From assembly GCF_000400465.1 (NCBI RefSeq), contig NW_008806276.1, positions 310,001 to 374,000 on the forward strand: 64,000 nucleotides of DNA. The letters run 5' to 3'. Each line of letters begins with the position of its first letter. The stretch's first letter is position 1. The notes beneath the pieces are model-generated. The model was not told the DNA's origin, did not search any database, and saw only the letters and a program-made list of their open reading frames with translations. This stretch comes from Wallemia ichthyophaga EXF-994 (lineage: Eukaryota; Basidiomycota; Wallemiomycetes; Wallemiales; Wallemiaceae). Shown here piece by piece: positions 10,891-21,481 of the stretch. A program made the translations under genes and the position numbers.

Positions 10891-13800
10891 TTAAAAAAGT
10901 TTATTTGCGAAATTTATTGATATCAAGTCAAAGCCCTCTGTTTTAACCCCATTCAAAAATATATCATGCCTCTCTATCAACTCCTTTTGATTCTTCCTTA
11001 ACTCTCTTATCACCCCATGACTGCGCGCGCACAATGGACATTCGCTTTCATTGTCTGCTAATGACGTCGCATTGTACGAGTGCCCGCACGCAAAGTGTAT
11101 TGCAGGTAGCTCCAGTCTCTCCCCTGTAGAAGCACACCTTGTGTTTTGGAATGACTGCGCCTTGTCACTCAATCCATTCAGCTTGTTCTCTTTCTTTTTA
11201 CTTTCCTCTCGATACGTGAGAAACAGCAGCTCGTCGAGTCTGCTCTTTTCTTCGTCGTCACTAACTTTTCTTATAATCCATTCCTTGATTGCTCCGATCT
11301 GTACACCTGCTTTACTGATTATCTCAATTACCTCACTATACTCCGGTAGCTTGATCGACTCGTCCACATGCCCATTTTTGTTCAATTCTACTTTTACGTT
11401 ATCTATTTCATTCAAAAGATTTTGTATGTCTGACAGTCTCTTGCTGTCACTCTCGATTCGATCAACCAAGAATTTCAGTACAACCACGTACATGTGAGGA
11501 ACAAACCTTCCGTACAGATGGATGGACGTGATTACTTGCTCGATCATCTCTTCTCCTATACCTTTGACATCAGAGTATTTACACAACTCGATGTAATGAT
11601 AAATTACTTCTTCGTATAGCCCTAATATACACCAAATCTTCAGCTTTCCCTCATCATAGTCTTCTAATGTGCATGTCATTAACGCGTGATTCAAGTCAAT
11701 GGGTATCTTATCGTGATTCTCGATCATAGTGAGTGACTTTGAGCGTAAGTCTTCACGCATCTTCCCATTTTCTGCATTTTTCGCTACTTTTAGATATACC
11801 TCTAACAATGTCGTCATCAAAGATGAAGCATCATTGTGATTGATTGGTTTAGACAACGTTGGCTGATCACATGTTTTGATGCTAGTTGTATCAATTTCTA
11901 TCCCCACCCTAGATTTCAAAATAGCTTCAATGAATTTGATTAACTGTTTCGGGACTTTGACGAAATGAGAAAAATACTTGCGCGGGGATGGGGGGACGTA
12001 AACATTTTCGTCCTCCTCCGATGACAATTGTGAGCCATGATTACTAGGGTTGTATCCAATATAGTTTATCGTGTTGGTGGCTATTGAATTTAAGCCACTT
12101 TTCCTCTTAATAAGCTTCTGATCAATGGATTTAGGCTTGTACGTGCCACAACACAAATCTATCAAAACGCAAGTGGTTTCCTCACACATGTTCTCCAAAA
12201 GCAATCTCCCGTAGTGATGTAGGTACTTCTCAGCCTGCGTATTTAATTAGATCAGGATTATTTAGCAATGATCAACAAACATCTTTGGAAGGAAGCTCCT
12301 CGAGATAAGACAATGCGAATGCCCAGTTATTGTTATCTTCAATCTGTATTTTTAGGAAGTCTTCGTGCCTATGATACTTTGCACTGAGCTGCAAAGCATG
12401 CTGTACGTATCCTGCTTGTCTCAAGACTCTGACAGCAGTCTGAAGGTCGAATTTCACTTCATCATTACTATCAGACTGATTGATAAAATCATTTAAACAG
12501 TCAACATCCTTTTAAAGTTAGTAGTGAAAAAGGAAGAATTTAGCATTCAGTACCTTTATTTTGATGAGACAATTTAGCAATAGCGTGGTATATTCAGGAT
12601 TGGCATATCCTTTGTAATGTAACTCTTGAAGGTATTTCACTAGTTCGTGAAATCGTTGCTTTTCTAATAACTAGAAGATTTTTAGGCATGGACCAGAATG
12701 CTAGGGCAATGCTACTTGCCTTTCGAATAATACTGCTAGATTCGACGAATCCAATTGCTTGGGAGTACTCTAGTGTTGCCGAATGAAAATCGCTTTTATC
12801 GTATAAGTGGTCACCGTAAAGTCTATGGACATCCATTATGACATCCTTTGCCAACTTCTTTTCTGTGACTATATCCAATGCTAGCAAATAATAACCCTTA
12901 GCGTAAAGTGAATTCAACTTGGCATCAATACTGATCTCGCTCAGGGAATACGTCTGAAATAGAAATTAAGTTCAAGTATTAAAACCCGTAAAATCTTACC
13001 TTGCCGTCATTGCAAATAATAAAGAGTGTTTTGTCGCACTTGACTACGTCAATAATGCCCTGATGTAGGTCCTTTTTGTACGCTACGAATTTAAGGTTAA
13101 GATCAATTATAGTGATTGAATTTGCGTCTGCACTAGCTTTGCTGTTCATGCAAAGCACAAGATAGTTTTGAAAGCTCCGTAGAAACAATTTTTCTCCTTC
13201 GAATGCATACGTCGCCCTCCTGCCTTCTATTCCATAAAGATATAATGCCTCTTCTCTAGCTAAAACCAAACTCGCTGAAGCTACTGGACTTGGTTGAAGA
13301 CAATTTAAACTACAACCTAAGTCGTCGAGTGGTGCAGCTGTACGACTACTCCTTGTTTTAATGTTTGAGACGAGCACGCAAGAAGGTGTTGATATAAACA
13401 GAACGTCCTCTGATGAGCCAAACAAAAGACCCGTTATCGGCTCATTAACGTCCACGATAAGATTGTAAGGCTTTAATTGTTCCAACTGCTGTATTGCCTG
13501 CTTGAATCTTCGCAACAAAATGACGCTGCCATTTGCGAGACCAATTGCTAAGAAGGACAGGTCGACGGAAATAGCAAACGAAGAAACCTGTAATGTCAGA
13601 AAGCGAGGACTTGATGATTAGCACCTACAGGGTGAGGATCGCTGTTGTGCTCTATGACTTTATGATAAGCGAGTTTAGGTTGATCAATCAAGTTCCAGCA
13701 CTTAATGACTGGATAGTTTGAGGAATTTTCCTAATTTATCGCGTTAGATTATCAGAATCGGAAGAATACACCTACAGCAAGAGCTACAAGCATGCTGCTG

Positions 13801-14061
13801 GACATGTCCAAGTAAAGGCATTTGCAATCCTCAAAGCCATTCCATTCGTGGATAATCTCAAGGTTTTTGTTATAAATTTTAATGTTGCCATTTGGGTATA
13901 CTTTGATGATCGATTCATGGTTGGACGTCATCAGACAGCCATCAAGACTTTCCACAGAGTTCTTCACTAGTGTTGAATTAAAGAAATTTAGAGATTTCCA
14001 CTATTTCTTGTTAGTTGTAGTCGCGTCAAGCCACATTACCTACGTTGTGTTTGGACGCCAT
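10891..14061 (-). CDS. VPS11: Vacuolar sorting protein VPS11 (CORVET/HOPS core)
   Basis: The product is 951 aa in eight exons (14044-14061, 13776-14000, 13629-13730, 13000-13587, 12720-12953, 12554-12670, 12281-12508, 10891-12234). VPS11 scaffolds the CORVET and HOPS tethers for endosome and vacuole fusion. The N-terminal beta-propeller contains WKSLNFF and GEKLFLRSFQNYLVLC. The alpha-solenoid has LLNCLIKIKD and RQAGYVQHALQLSAKY. A C-terminal RING-like segment reads HFACGHSYNATS then CPLC. Intron 5 (12671-12719) has a GC donor (GCAAGT), required to join IIRK to LLEKQRFHEL in frame. The RING is incomplete: the second Cys, a His and another Cys of the usual zinc ligands are replaced by Thr, Asn and Ser. 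Confidence 0.93.
12671..12719 (-). other. GC-AG intron in VPS11
   Basis: This 49-nt intron begins GCAAGT and ends TTCTAG. The family-conserved sequence on both sides (VESSSIIRK, then LLEKQRFHEL) and the reading frame leave no GT alternative. GC-AG introns are a known minor class with exactly this extended donor. Confidence 0.88.
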
Positions 14062-15835
14062 CAGTGACGGTGTATTGATAAGGCAAGCCCTGGGTTACAA
14101 AAACCACTAAAAAAAAAAAACCATGGCCCCCTCAAAACATTTTTATTATTGCTTGAATCTTTAGATCTCCATCGCATTATTATACTATTCCTTAGATGCT
14201 AGGATTCATTTCAACGACCGTTTTATGGGGCTTTGCCAGCCCAACTGTTTCGACATGGCTTTTTACAACTTAAGCACATCAAATGCTCCCAGACATGTGT
14301 GCTGCATAAATAACGGATAAATACTTATCCATAGTACTCGCTACTATACTCTTTTTGAGGCCACGGCGAAGAAGCAAAAGTATTGAATGGTGCGACTTTA
14401 TTTGGTTGGAACACTTTCAAGTTGCCCGATGACTGTTCCACGCGGTCCGCAATGTTTGTGTCACTAAAAGAGTTTCTAGGCTCGGCTGACGAGCAGCGTA
14501 TGACGGACTTGACTCATCGTCAAGTGAATTTAATCAAATGGACACAGATTAGGTCTCCCAAAATATCAACGTGAAGATAATAAATTTGCTTGTGCAGCAC
14601 GTTCCGACGGAGCCCTACAGCTGTACAGGCTGTATGGCAATGGTGAAGCGCTCATGCTGGATGCCGAGTGGAGCGCAGTGTAGGCGTGGGTGGGGGCAAT
14701 GCCGGTAGCATCGAAGTTAATATGAGCGTGGCGAGCAGTGATTATCTCTGCTACACCAGTTTACTTTTTTTTTCTTTTTGTTATTTGTCTTCGTTCCACG
14801 CCACCCCATGCCACTCTGCGTCAACCTCTGTCTACATCACCCTTCCAGCCTTCCTGGTTCTCAAGTCAGACAGAAGGATATGTGTAATACGATACATATC
14901 TATTTAGGAGAACTGTTGAAAGAATGTTTACAACTCTTTCAGAGCCTCAATCATTTTCATATAATTTACTGTACGCCCACCTACAGACTTACCTTAGAAC
15001 ATAGAACGCTTAAGCTTACTTCTTTGAAGTATAGGCTAATCTCATACGTTCTATCTTATATCGCTGTGTGCGTATTTCTCAATAGCGGTCTAAAGCTTAC
15101 AATGGGGGAGCTTAATAGATGAAATTGATGAGATGCATTATTTATATAAAGTGAGTATTGGGAATACATTTGTGGGTGCAATAGGTAGTGAGATCCGGAG
15201 GTGTTATATTAAAATCTGCTTACTTCCTTTGCTACTTCTATAATTCTTAAACTTTTTCTTGGACATAGTGGTTTGTGAGGAGGTTTATGTATTAGGTTTG
15301 ATTTCCCTAGTGGAAGATTACCATCGTTGATTCAACATGTTTGTTAATGTGCCCCGGTAATAGGTCAGGTTAGTGCTAGCGCTGCCTGTGTAAATACACG
15401 TGAAAATTTACGCCTGAGCGCATGCTGTGCATCCCTATAGCCACGTGACAAGGAACGAAGGTATTCTAGAAATAACAGTTAGCACAAAAAATAACTGAAC
15501 ACACCAACAGGTATGAGGAATAAAAGCTGAGCAGATTCGTTTACGAAAATAAACTCACGACAAGTAACGAGGGTAGCGGGTAAGTGAAGCACATCCGAAA
15601 CAAGTTACGGGCCACGTGAGCCACAGAGAAAATCACCTTTTCAGTCGCTGCTGCGACGTCTAAGCAGTCCACAATTATATAATCTTTTTCTTGCGATTCA
15701 ATGTCTTGAGTGACATCGCAAGTCGTGTGCGCCCGCTTCCCTTGGGTAATCTTCACCACGCCTAGTAAACTATATCTTCAATCCATCAACTCTTCAACTA
15801 CAACCTGATAGTACGAAGAAGATTGTAAATCCGAG
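14062..15835. other. Gene-free left flank of the inverted repeat
   Basis: I find no gene here: the open frames are short and mostly lack an ATG or conserved motifs. The stretch includes a pyrimidine-rich run near 14760-14790, a locally G-rich patch at about 14590-14710, and three CACGTG palindromes between 15397 and 15618. No tRNA or rRNA signature was recognised. Confidence 0.5.
15397..15618. promoter_or_regulatory. Cluster of three CACGTG (E-box) sites
   Basis: CACGTG occurs at 15397-15402, 15442-15447 and 15613-15618. The middle one on the minus strand is GTCACGTG, matching the CDEI/Cbf1 consensus RTCACRTG. bHLH factors of the Cbf1 type bind this hexamer. Three copies in 222 bp is far above the chance rate of about one in 4 kb, but function is unproven. 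Confidence 0.4.
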
Positions 15836-16090
15836 TATTGACGCTGACGTTTCACCAAACAAAGCTCCTCAACCAACGAACCAACGTATGTTTCCCGCCA
15901 TAGCCAAAGCCCCGATACGTTCTCATGTTTTCGAACATGACGGGTAAGATGGCTAAAAATTGGACGGAAGTGTAAGAAGTTGGTCCTGATCCATGATCCG
16001 AAAATGTGGAACATTCTGCAAAAGTCAAAATCAAAATTGATATAAAAACACTATCATAAATGCTTCCATTAGATTGAGGCAAATTGTTAA

Positions 16091-16282
16091 ATGAGTGATA
16101 CAAAAAATCAATTTACAGTTATAGACAAATTATCCGATGTAGAAGACTTACCCTTCGGTGACAACTTTGACAATACTTTATTCTCAAACAAATTAAGCAC
16201 TATGCAATATTATGATAATTCATTACCGCAAAAACGTCATAGATTGTTTTATTTGCGTACATCGAAAAAGAGAACGCAGTAA
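16091..16282 (+). CDS. Short unknown ORF in the left arm (63 aa)
   Basis: The ORF starts with ATG and encodes 63 aa, acidic at first and ending in a basic tail (LRTSKKRTQ). I do not recognise it. An identical copy lies at 20669-20860 on the minus strand in the other arm. It may be a relic of a mobile element or simply chance. Confidence 0.25.
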   Translation: MSDTKNQFTVIDKLSDVEDLPFGDNFDNTLFSNKLSTMQYYDNSLPQKRHRLFYLRTSKKRTQ

Positions 16283-16502
16283 AGATGGCGCGATATATAA
16301 GCAGCAAAACGTGAACAGCATTAGTCTGCTTCAAAGTCAACATTAAACAAATAAAATCTGTAAAATTGAATCAGGATACCGAGCTCTGACTCAACATTCA
16401 ATCAGAGAAAGCTGCCATTCGAAACAAATTTTTGTTCAAGCAAGAAAAAGAAATATTACTCGTATAGCCTGGTATTATTGAAGACAGTGAGTTTGCACAT
16501 GG

Positions 16503-16712
16503 TTATTTTATACAATTTGCTGTCTCGTGTTTCTCCGCGCATCTCAGGCAACGGAGGTGGTGATCTGCATACTTTGTGTGTCTCAACTTTCCACATTTTA
16601 GGCATTGTCTCGGAATGAGGTTCGCTGGTTCTACTCTAGGCATTTCTCCGCTATAACCAACATTCAGGGATACGCTAGCTTTGGCGGCGTTGATGTCGTT
16701 CAGTTGCATCAT
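16503..16712 (-). CDS. Gag-like double zinc-knuckle fragment, left copy
   Basis: This 69-aa ORF resembles the C-terminal end of a LINE-type ORF1/gag protein. It has ASVSLNVGYSGE, then QCLKCGKLRHTK, then a CCHC knuckle of spacing C-x2-C-x3-H-x4-C (CLRCAEKHETANC). No reverse transcriptase or endonuclease reading frame is visible near it, and the frame is closed upstream, so it is probably a truncated relic. An identical copy sits in the right arm at 20239-20448. Annotation as an expressed gene is doubtful. Confidence 0.35.
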   Translation of the reverse strand: MMQLNDINAAKASVSLNVGYSGEMPRVEPANLIPRQCLKCGKLRHTKYADHHLRCLRCAEKHETANCIK

Positions 16713-16756
16713 TGATCGACAGAATCGTCAATGCACCCTCAAATGACGTCTCAGAG

Positions 16757-16975
16757 ATGCGCAAGATCGTCAAGAACCTCGATCGCTTATGTTATGGATT
16801 ACGTGTAGTGATTGATTTAGCTGAGCTCACGAGGAACGTTCACCATGATGTAAAATGGATTAAAGCGGCCCCAAACACGTACAATAGGCTCTGCGAGCCC
16901 ATAAATGAGCTTAATACTCATGTAGGATTATACCAGGCCGTTAGAGAACAGAGCAAAATCCTACTATTCAATTAG
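16757..16975 (+). CDS. Short unknown ORF in the left arm (72 aa)
   Basis: This ATG-started frame diverges from the zinc-knuckle ORF. It reads VVIDLAELTRNVHHDVKWI and ends EQSKILLFN; the open frame extends a little upstream without ATG. The other arm holds the same frame (19976-20194) with one Lys to Glu change. I do not recognise the family. Confidence 0.25.
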   Translation: MRKIVKNLDRLCYGLRVVIDLAELTRNVHHDVKWIKAAPNTYNRLCEPINELNTHVGLYQAVREQSKILLFN

Positions 16976-17650
16976 ATTACTCTGCTAATCAAGTTGCACT
17001 CTTGTTCCATCGAGACTTCGAGAAATCTGGCATAAAATTGTCAGACGCCCCAAGAAGAAGATTTATGTAACTCTCATTAGAGTCTTTGCTGCTTGGAGAC
17101 CAATCTTTCCGATCAAAGCCCGCGTTGCTTTGTGTAAACTGTACCTAACGAATTGATAGATTGACCCATCAACTGAAAACCCCATAATCTTAGATAGAAA
17201 GGGCAAAACCGACAGCTTCGTCTACGGCTTAGCTCGATTACTTTTCCAAAATCGAAGTAAATTTCGAACTGATTAATACGCAAAATTGCAAAGCTAAAGA
17301 CGCCGGCAATAATTGAAGCAAAAAAAAGGGTGAAATATTAGAGATAACTTATGCCGTATATCCACATTATTTTCAGACAAATCGTGTACAAGCAGGAAAA
17401 TGACATTCTTCTTAAACATGTGACAGAACCGTGTAGGATATTATAAACTAGTGATCTACTTATTTAATCGTCATATGTTATATAATCATAGAAAATAAAC
17501 AATAACATAAAATCGACTAAAAGACACCTTCTTTGAGTATATTGCAATATTGTGAAACATGAGTAACGACGAATTGATTTATTCCCACATGAACGGAATC
17601 AATTACGCTGTGAAATGCTAGAGAGTGTATCTCGTTTACATTTCCTAACG

Positions 17651-19300
17651 AATGACGGCTGCTTCAAAAGTTCGAAATGTATAAAACAAATCGTTCATTA
17701 AAAATCGTCACAGTGAATCCCAATCAAGTGGGGAACTCTGCTTCGAAGCTTAAGAAAACTCTTTAAATGTCAAATTTAATGTGAGTTACTTTTGAAAACA
17801 CCTCGAATAAGTAACTTGTTACACTGATGAATTTTGGCCTCAGAGGGGCAGTTTTCATCTGATCTTTTGACATGGGTTGTCATTTTTCAAAGCTTTAATA
17901 AATTTAAAATATCTCGTAACCTTAAAACTACTTAGTCGCTTAAGCATCCCATAACTATTTTAATGTCTCGCCACCTTTTCAGGACTAATCTTTAACATTG
18001 AGTCGCTTTAAAATATGAATAAACGAGAGAAACTTCAACGGGTAAGCAAACTTGTTCTTAAAATTGAATTTAAACATGTTTTGAAATAAAGAAAATTTAC
18101 TCATTATCTTAGTGGCAACACAATACTTTGAAAATCATTAAAGTGCTGGCGGTACTCTGAACAGCGCAGTTCAACACACCGTCTTCTATCGCACGGTCCG
18201 ATTAATAAATAAGATAACGACACGTGAGACAACAATCCTTTTTAAGATTCAAGTCAATAACCGATTTTTGGAAAAAAAAAAAAACGACTATTTGAAACTC
18301 GGTTCTTTTGGAATAAAACATTACTTTACATTTATACCTGCATCTTAATTTTTAATCGAATAAAACAGCTTTATGTCACTACAGTCGTAAACTTTTACGG
18401 TCTATTTTAAAGAATGCATTCAAATGCGTCTCATTTGCTTCAAATGAAGACAAAACAACGGCTATTGCTTAACTATTCATTCTTGAAAAATTGTAATTAT
18501 AATTTGGCAAAAAGGTTTCAGTTGAAAACTTTCAGCAAATCATAATTGCGTGTCGAATCATCTGTTTCCATTTCAATAAATCAAAAGATCTAAAGGAACC
18601 TGTTGGTTTATTTTTTTTTTTTTTTTTGAGTACATATCCGGTTTGTGATACTGATTAAGCAAACATCTATGTAAAATAATAAATGTTGTGCAGAAGTAAT
18701 TGATTAAATTTCTTTTAACGATTATCAGTTTCTCAGGAAGGAGTTTATGCGTGTATGTTTAGTGATTTCACTAGCTCGTGGAACCTGTGCGGACAGATCT
18801 ATTTCACATATGGCAAGGCTGCCCTTGCACTCTGCAGCCCTGTGAAAAGGTTTTTTTAAGAATTCAACAATCTCATCCTTGTCATACTCAGGTACTACAT
18901 AGGAATAGCATCTTATATTACAAGAATTCACTGTTTTGACTTTATAAGTACTAGACTTTAATAACAATCGAACCACCTTCGGCCGTACAAGTCGATTTCA
19001 TTGATAAGTTCTACAAATTAACTTTCAATTTTATAGCGTACAACAAAAGTAGATCACCATTTCATTTAAAAGTAGTAATTTGCACTAGAGTTACTAAAGT
19101 GAAGTTATTTTACGAACAGTAAGTCCGAACTTTGCAATTCAACTAGTGCCTATTTTCGCCTTGCTTCCGCACGACTTCTTCTTTTTAATGCTTTAAGACA
19201 ACCTTGACAGTCAGATGTTGATTCAAATGGTAATTTGACTTTTTTTTTAATAAGATAACATCTATAAAGATAAAACTGTTCTTTAGAAACACGCGTTATC
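17651..19300. other. AT-rich core between the inverted arms
   Basis: The 1,650-bp spacer is visibly AT-rich, with homopolymer runs (A near 18270-18283, T near 18609-18627). It has no substantial gene. The longest frame (18725-18976, minus) is 83 codons, lacks an ATG start and matches nothing I know. One CACGTG lies at 18221-18226. Confidence 0.7.
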
Positions 19301-20238
19301 CGTAAGGAAATTTAAACGAGATACACTCTCTAACATTTCACAGCGTAATTGATTCCGTTCATGTGGGAATAAATCAATTCGTCGTTACTCATGTTTCACA
19401 ATATTGCAATATACTCAAAGAAGGTGTCTTTTAGTCGATTTTATGTTATTGTTTATTTTCTATGATTATATAACATATGACGATTAAATAAGTAGATCAC
19501 TAGTTTATAATATCCTACACGGTTCTGTCACATGTTTAAGAAGAATGTCATTTTCCTGCTTGTACACGATTTGTCTGAAAATAATGTGGATATACGGCAT
19601 AAGTTATCTCTAATATTTCACCCTTTTTTTTGCTTCAATTATTGCCGGCGTCTTTAGCTTTGCAATTTTGCGTATTAATCAGTTCGAAATTTACTTCGAT
19701 TTTGGAAAAGTAATCGAGCTAAGCCGTAGACGAAGCTGTCGGTTTTGCCCTTTCTATCTAAGATTATGGGGTTTTCAGTTGATGGGTCAATCTATCAATT
19801 CGTTAGGTACAGTTTACACAAAGCAACGCGGGCTTTGATCGGAAAGATTGGTCTCCAAGCAGCAAAGACTCTAATGAGAGTTACATAAATCTTCTTCTTG
19901 GGGCGTCTGACAATTTTATGCCAGATTTCTCGAAGTCTCGATGGAACAAGAGTGCAACTTGATTAGCAGAGTAATCTAATTGAATAGTAGGATTTTGCTC
20001 TGTTCTCTAACGGCCTGGTATAATCCTACATGAGTATTAAGCTCATTTATGGGCTCGCAGAGCCTATTGTACGTGTTTGGGGCCGCTTCAATCCATTTTA
20101 CATCATGGTGAACGTTCCTCGTGAGCTCAGCTAAATCAATCACTACACGTAATCCATAACATAAGCGATCGAGGTTCTTGACGATCTTGCGCATCTCTGA
20201 GACGTCATTTGAGGGTGCATTGACGATTCTGTCGATCA

Positions 20239-20448
20239 ATGATGCAACTGAACGACATCAACGCCGCCAAAGCTAGCGTATCCCTGAATGTTGGTTATAG
20301 CGGAGAAATGCCTAGAGTAGAACCAGCGAACCTCATTCCGAGACAATGCCTAAAATGTGGAAAGTTGAGACACACAAAGTATGCAGATCACCACCTCCGT
20401 TGCCTGAGATGCGCGGAGAAACACGAGACAGCAAATTGTATAAAATAA
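20239..20448 (+). CDS. Gag-like double zinc-knuckle fragment, right copy
   Basis: This is the inverted twin of 16503-16712, with an identical 69-aa product containing QCLKCGKLRHTK and CLRCAEKHETANC. Its perfect preservation reflects the youth or homogenisation of the arms and is not evidence of function. It is likely a retroelement gag remnant. Confidence 0.35.
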   Translation: MMQLNDINAAKASVSLNVGYSGEMPRVEPANLIPRQCLKCGKLRHTKYADHHLRCLRCAEKHETANCIK

Positions 20449-20668
20449 CCATGTGCAAACTCACTGTCTTCAATAATACCAGGCTATACGAGTAATATTT
20501 CTTTTTCTTGCTTGAACAAAAATTTGTTTCGAATGGCAGCTTTCTCTGATTGAATGTTGAGTCAGAGCTCGGTATCCTGATTCAATTTTACAGATTTTAT
20601 TTGTTTAATGTTGACTTTGAAGCAGACTAATGCTGTTCACGTTTTGCTGCTTATATATCGCGCCATCT

Positions 20669-20860
20669 TTACTGCGTTCTCTTTTTCGATGTACGCAAAT
20701 AAAACAATCTATGACGTTTTTGCGGTAATGAATTATCATAATATTGCATAGTGCTTAATTTGTTTGAGAATAAAGTATTGTCAAAGTTGTCACCGAAGGG
20801 TAAGTCTTCTACATCGGATAATTTGTCTATAACTGTAAATTGATTTTTTGTATCACTCAT
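20669..20860 (-). CDS. Short unknown ORF in the right arm (63 aa)
   Basis: This is an exact inverted copy of the ORF at 16091-16282. It has no recognised domain and may be chance or a mobile-element relic. Confidence 0.22.
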   Translation of the reverse strand: MSDTKNQFTVIDKLSDVEDLPFGDNFDNTLFSNKLSTMQYYDNSLPQKRHRLFYLRTSKKRTQ

Positions 20861-21115
20861 TTAACAATTTGCCTCAATCTAATGGAAGCATTTATGATAG
20901 TGTTTTTATATCAATTTTGATTTTGACTTTTGCAGAATGTTCCACATTTTCGGATCATGGATCAGGACCAACTTCTTACACTTCCGTCCAATTTTTAGCC
21001 ATCTTACCCGTCATGTTCGAAAACATGAGAACGTATCGGGGCTTTGGCTATGGCGGGAAACATACGTTGGTTCGTTGGTTGAGGAGCTTTGTTTGGTGAA
21101 ACGTCAGCGTCAATA

Positions 21116-21481
21116 TCCGTTATAAGTTGTAGTGTTATTTTCTACTTTGCCCTTCATGCAGATTATTATTTCAGGTTGATCATTCTGCTGTCCTATAATT
21201 TCATGTTGAGTTTAAATGATCGCCAGACAAGTCACATGCTAAATGCCTCCTTTATTGGAAGTAATAGAAACCAAGTTAAATAGCACGTCGTCTTGTTACG
21301 CACTTTGCGTGTAATGAGTATGCCAACATTTTACGAATGCACAATGTCACTGATTGAATTCGGTTATATTGAGTACTTCTTGTGGAATGATGATTACTAT
21401 TAATTATAATTCAGTTAAAAAAGTTTCTAAATATCACACTTCAATTCAAGATAGGGCAAATTTACAAATTTACAAGAAAAA
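21116..21481. other. Right flank of the inverted repeat
   Basis: These 366 bp separate the right arm from the stop of the glycerophosphodiesterase gene. They are AT-rich with no ORF of note. The 3' UTR and terminator of that gene presumably lie here. Confidence 0.5.

Larger units (their letters stand above)
15836..17650 (+). repeat. Left arm of a 1,815-bp inverted repeat
   Basis: This arm is the reverse complement of 19301-21115. Coordinates pair exactly by x to 36951 minus x along the whole arm, so there are no net indels. The outer end starts TATTGACGCTGACG and the inner end fades after CATTTCCTAACG. In the stretches compared I saw only a few substitutions, for example at 16862 (Lys versus Glu codon) and near 17619. 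The arm carries a zinc-knuckle ORF and two short ORFs, duplicated in the other arm. Confidence 0.95.
19301..21115 (-). repeat. Right arm of the 1,815-bp inverted repeat
   Basis: This is the mirror of 15836-17650, with an identical length and only a few substitutions seen. The outer end reads CGTCAATA and then departs into unrelated flank. The flanks share only a TCCG tetramer next to the two ends, offset by 2 bp on the left, so a clean target-site duplication is not established. Confidence 0.95.

Noticed and set aside
11051-11497. 148-codon plus-strand frame opposite VPS11
   Set aside because: It is antisense to a well-supported coding exon, low in complexity and Ser/Leu-biased.
14062-15835. 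Search for tRNA, 5S rRNA or spliceosomal RNA genes
   Set aside because: No T-loop with matching acceptor stem or known snRNA core was found by eye, here or in the other gaps.
18725-18976. 83-codon minus-strand frame in the core
   Set aside because: It has no ATG, there is a stop just upstream and no recognisable domain.
15830-21120. TCCG target-site duplication at the ends of the inverted repeat
   Set aside because: It is only four bases and offset by 2 bp on the left side, so it could easily be chance.
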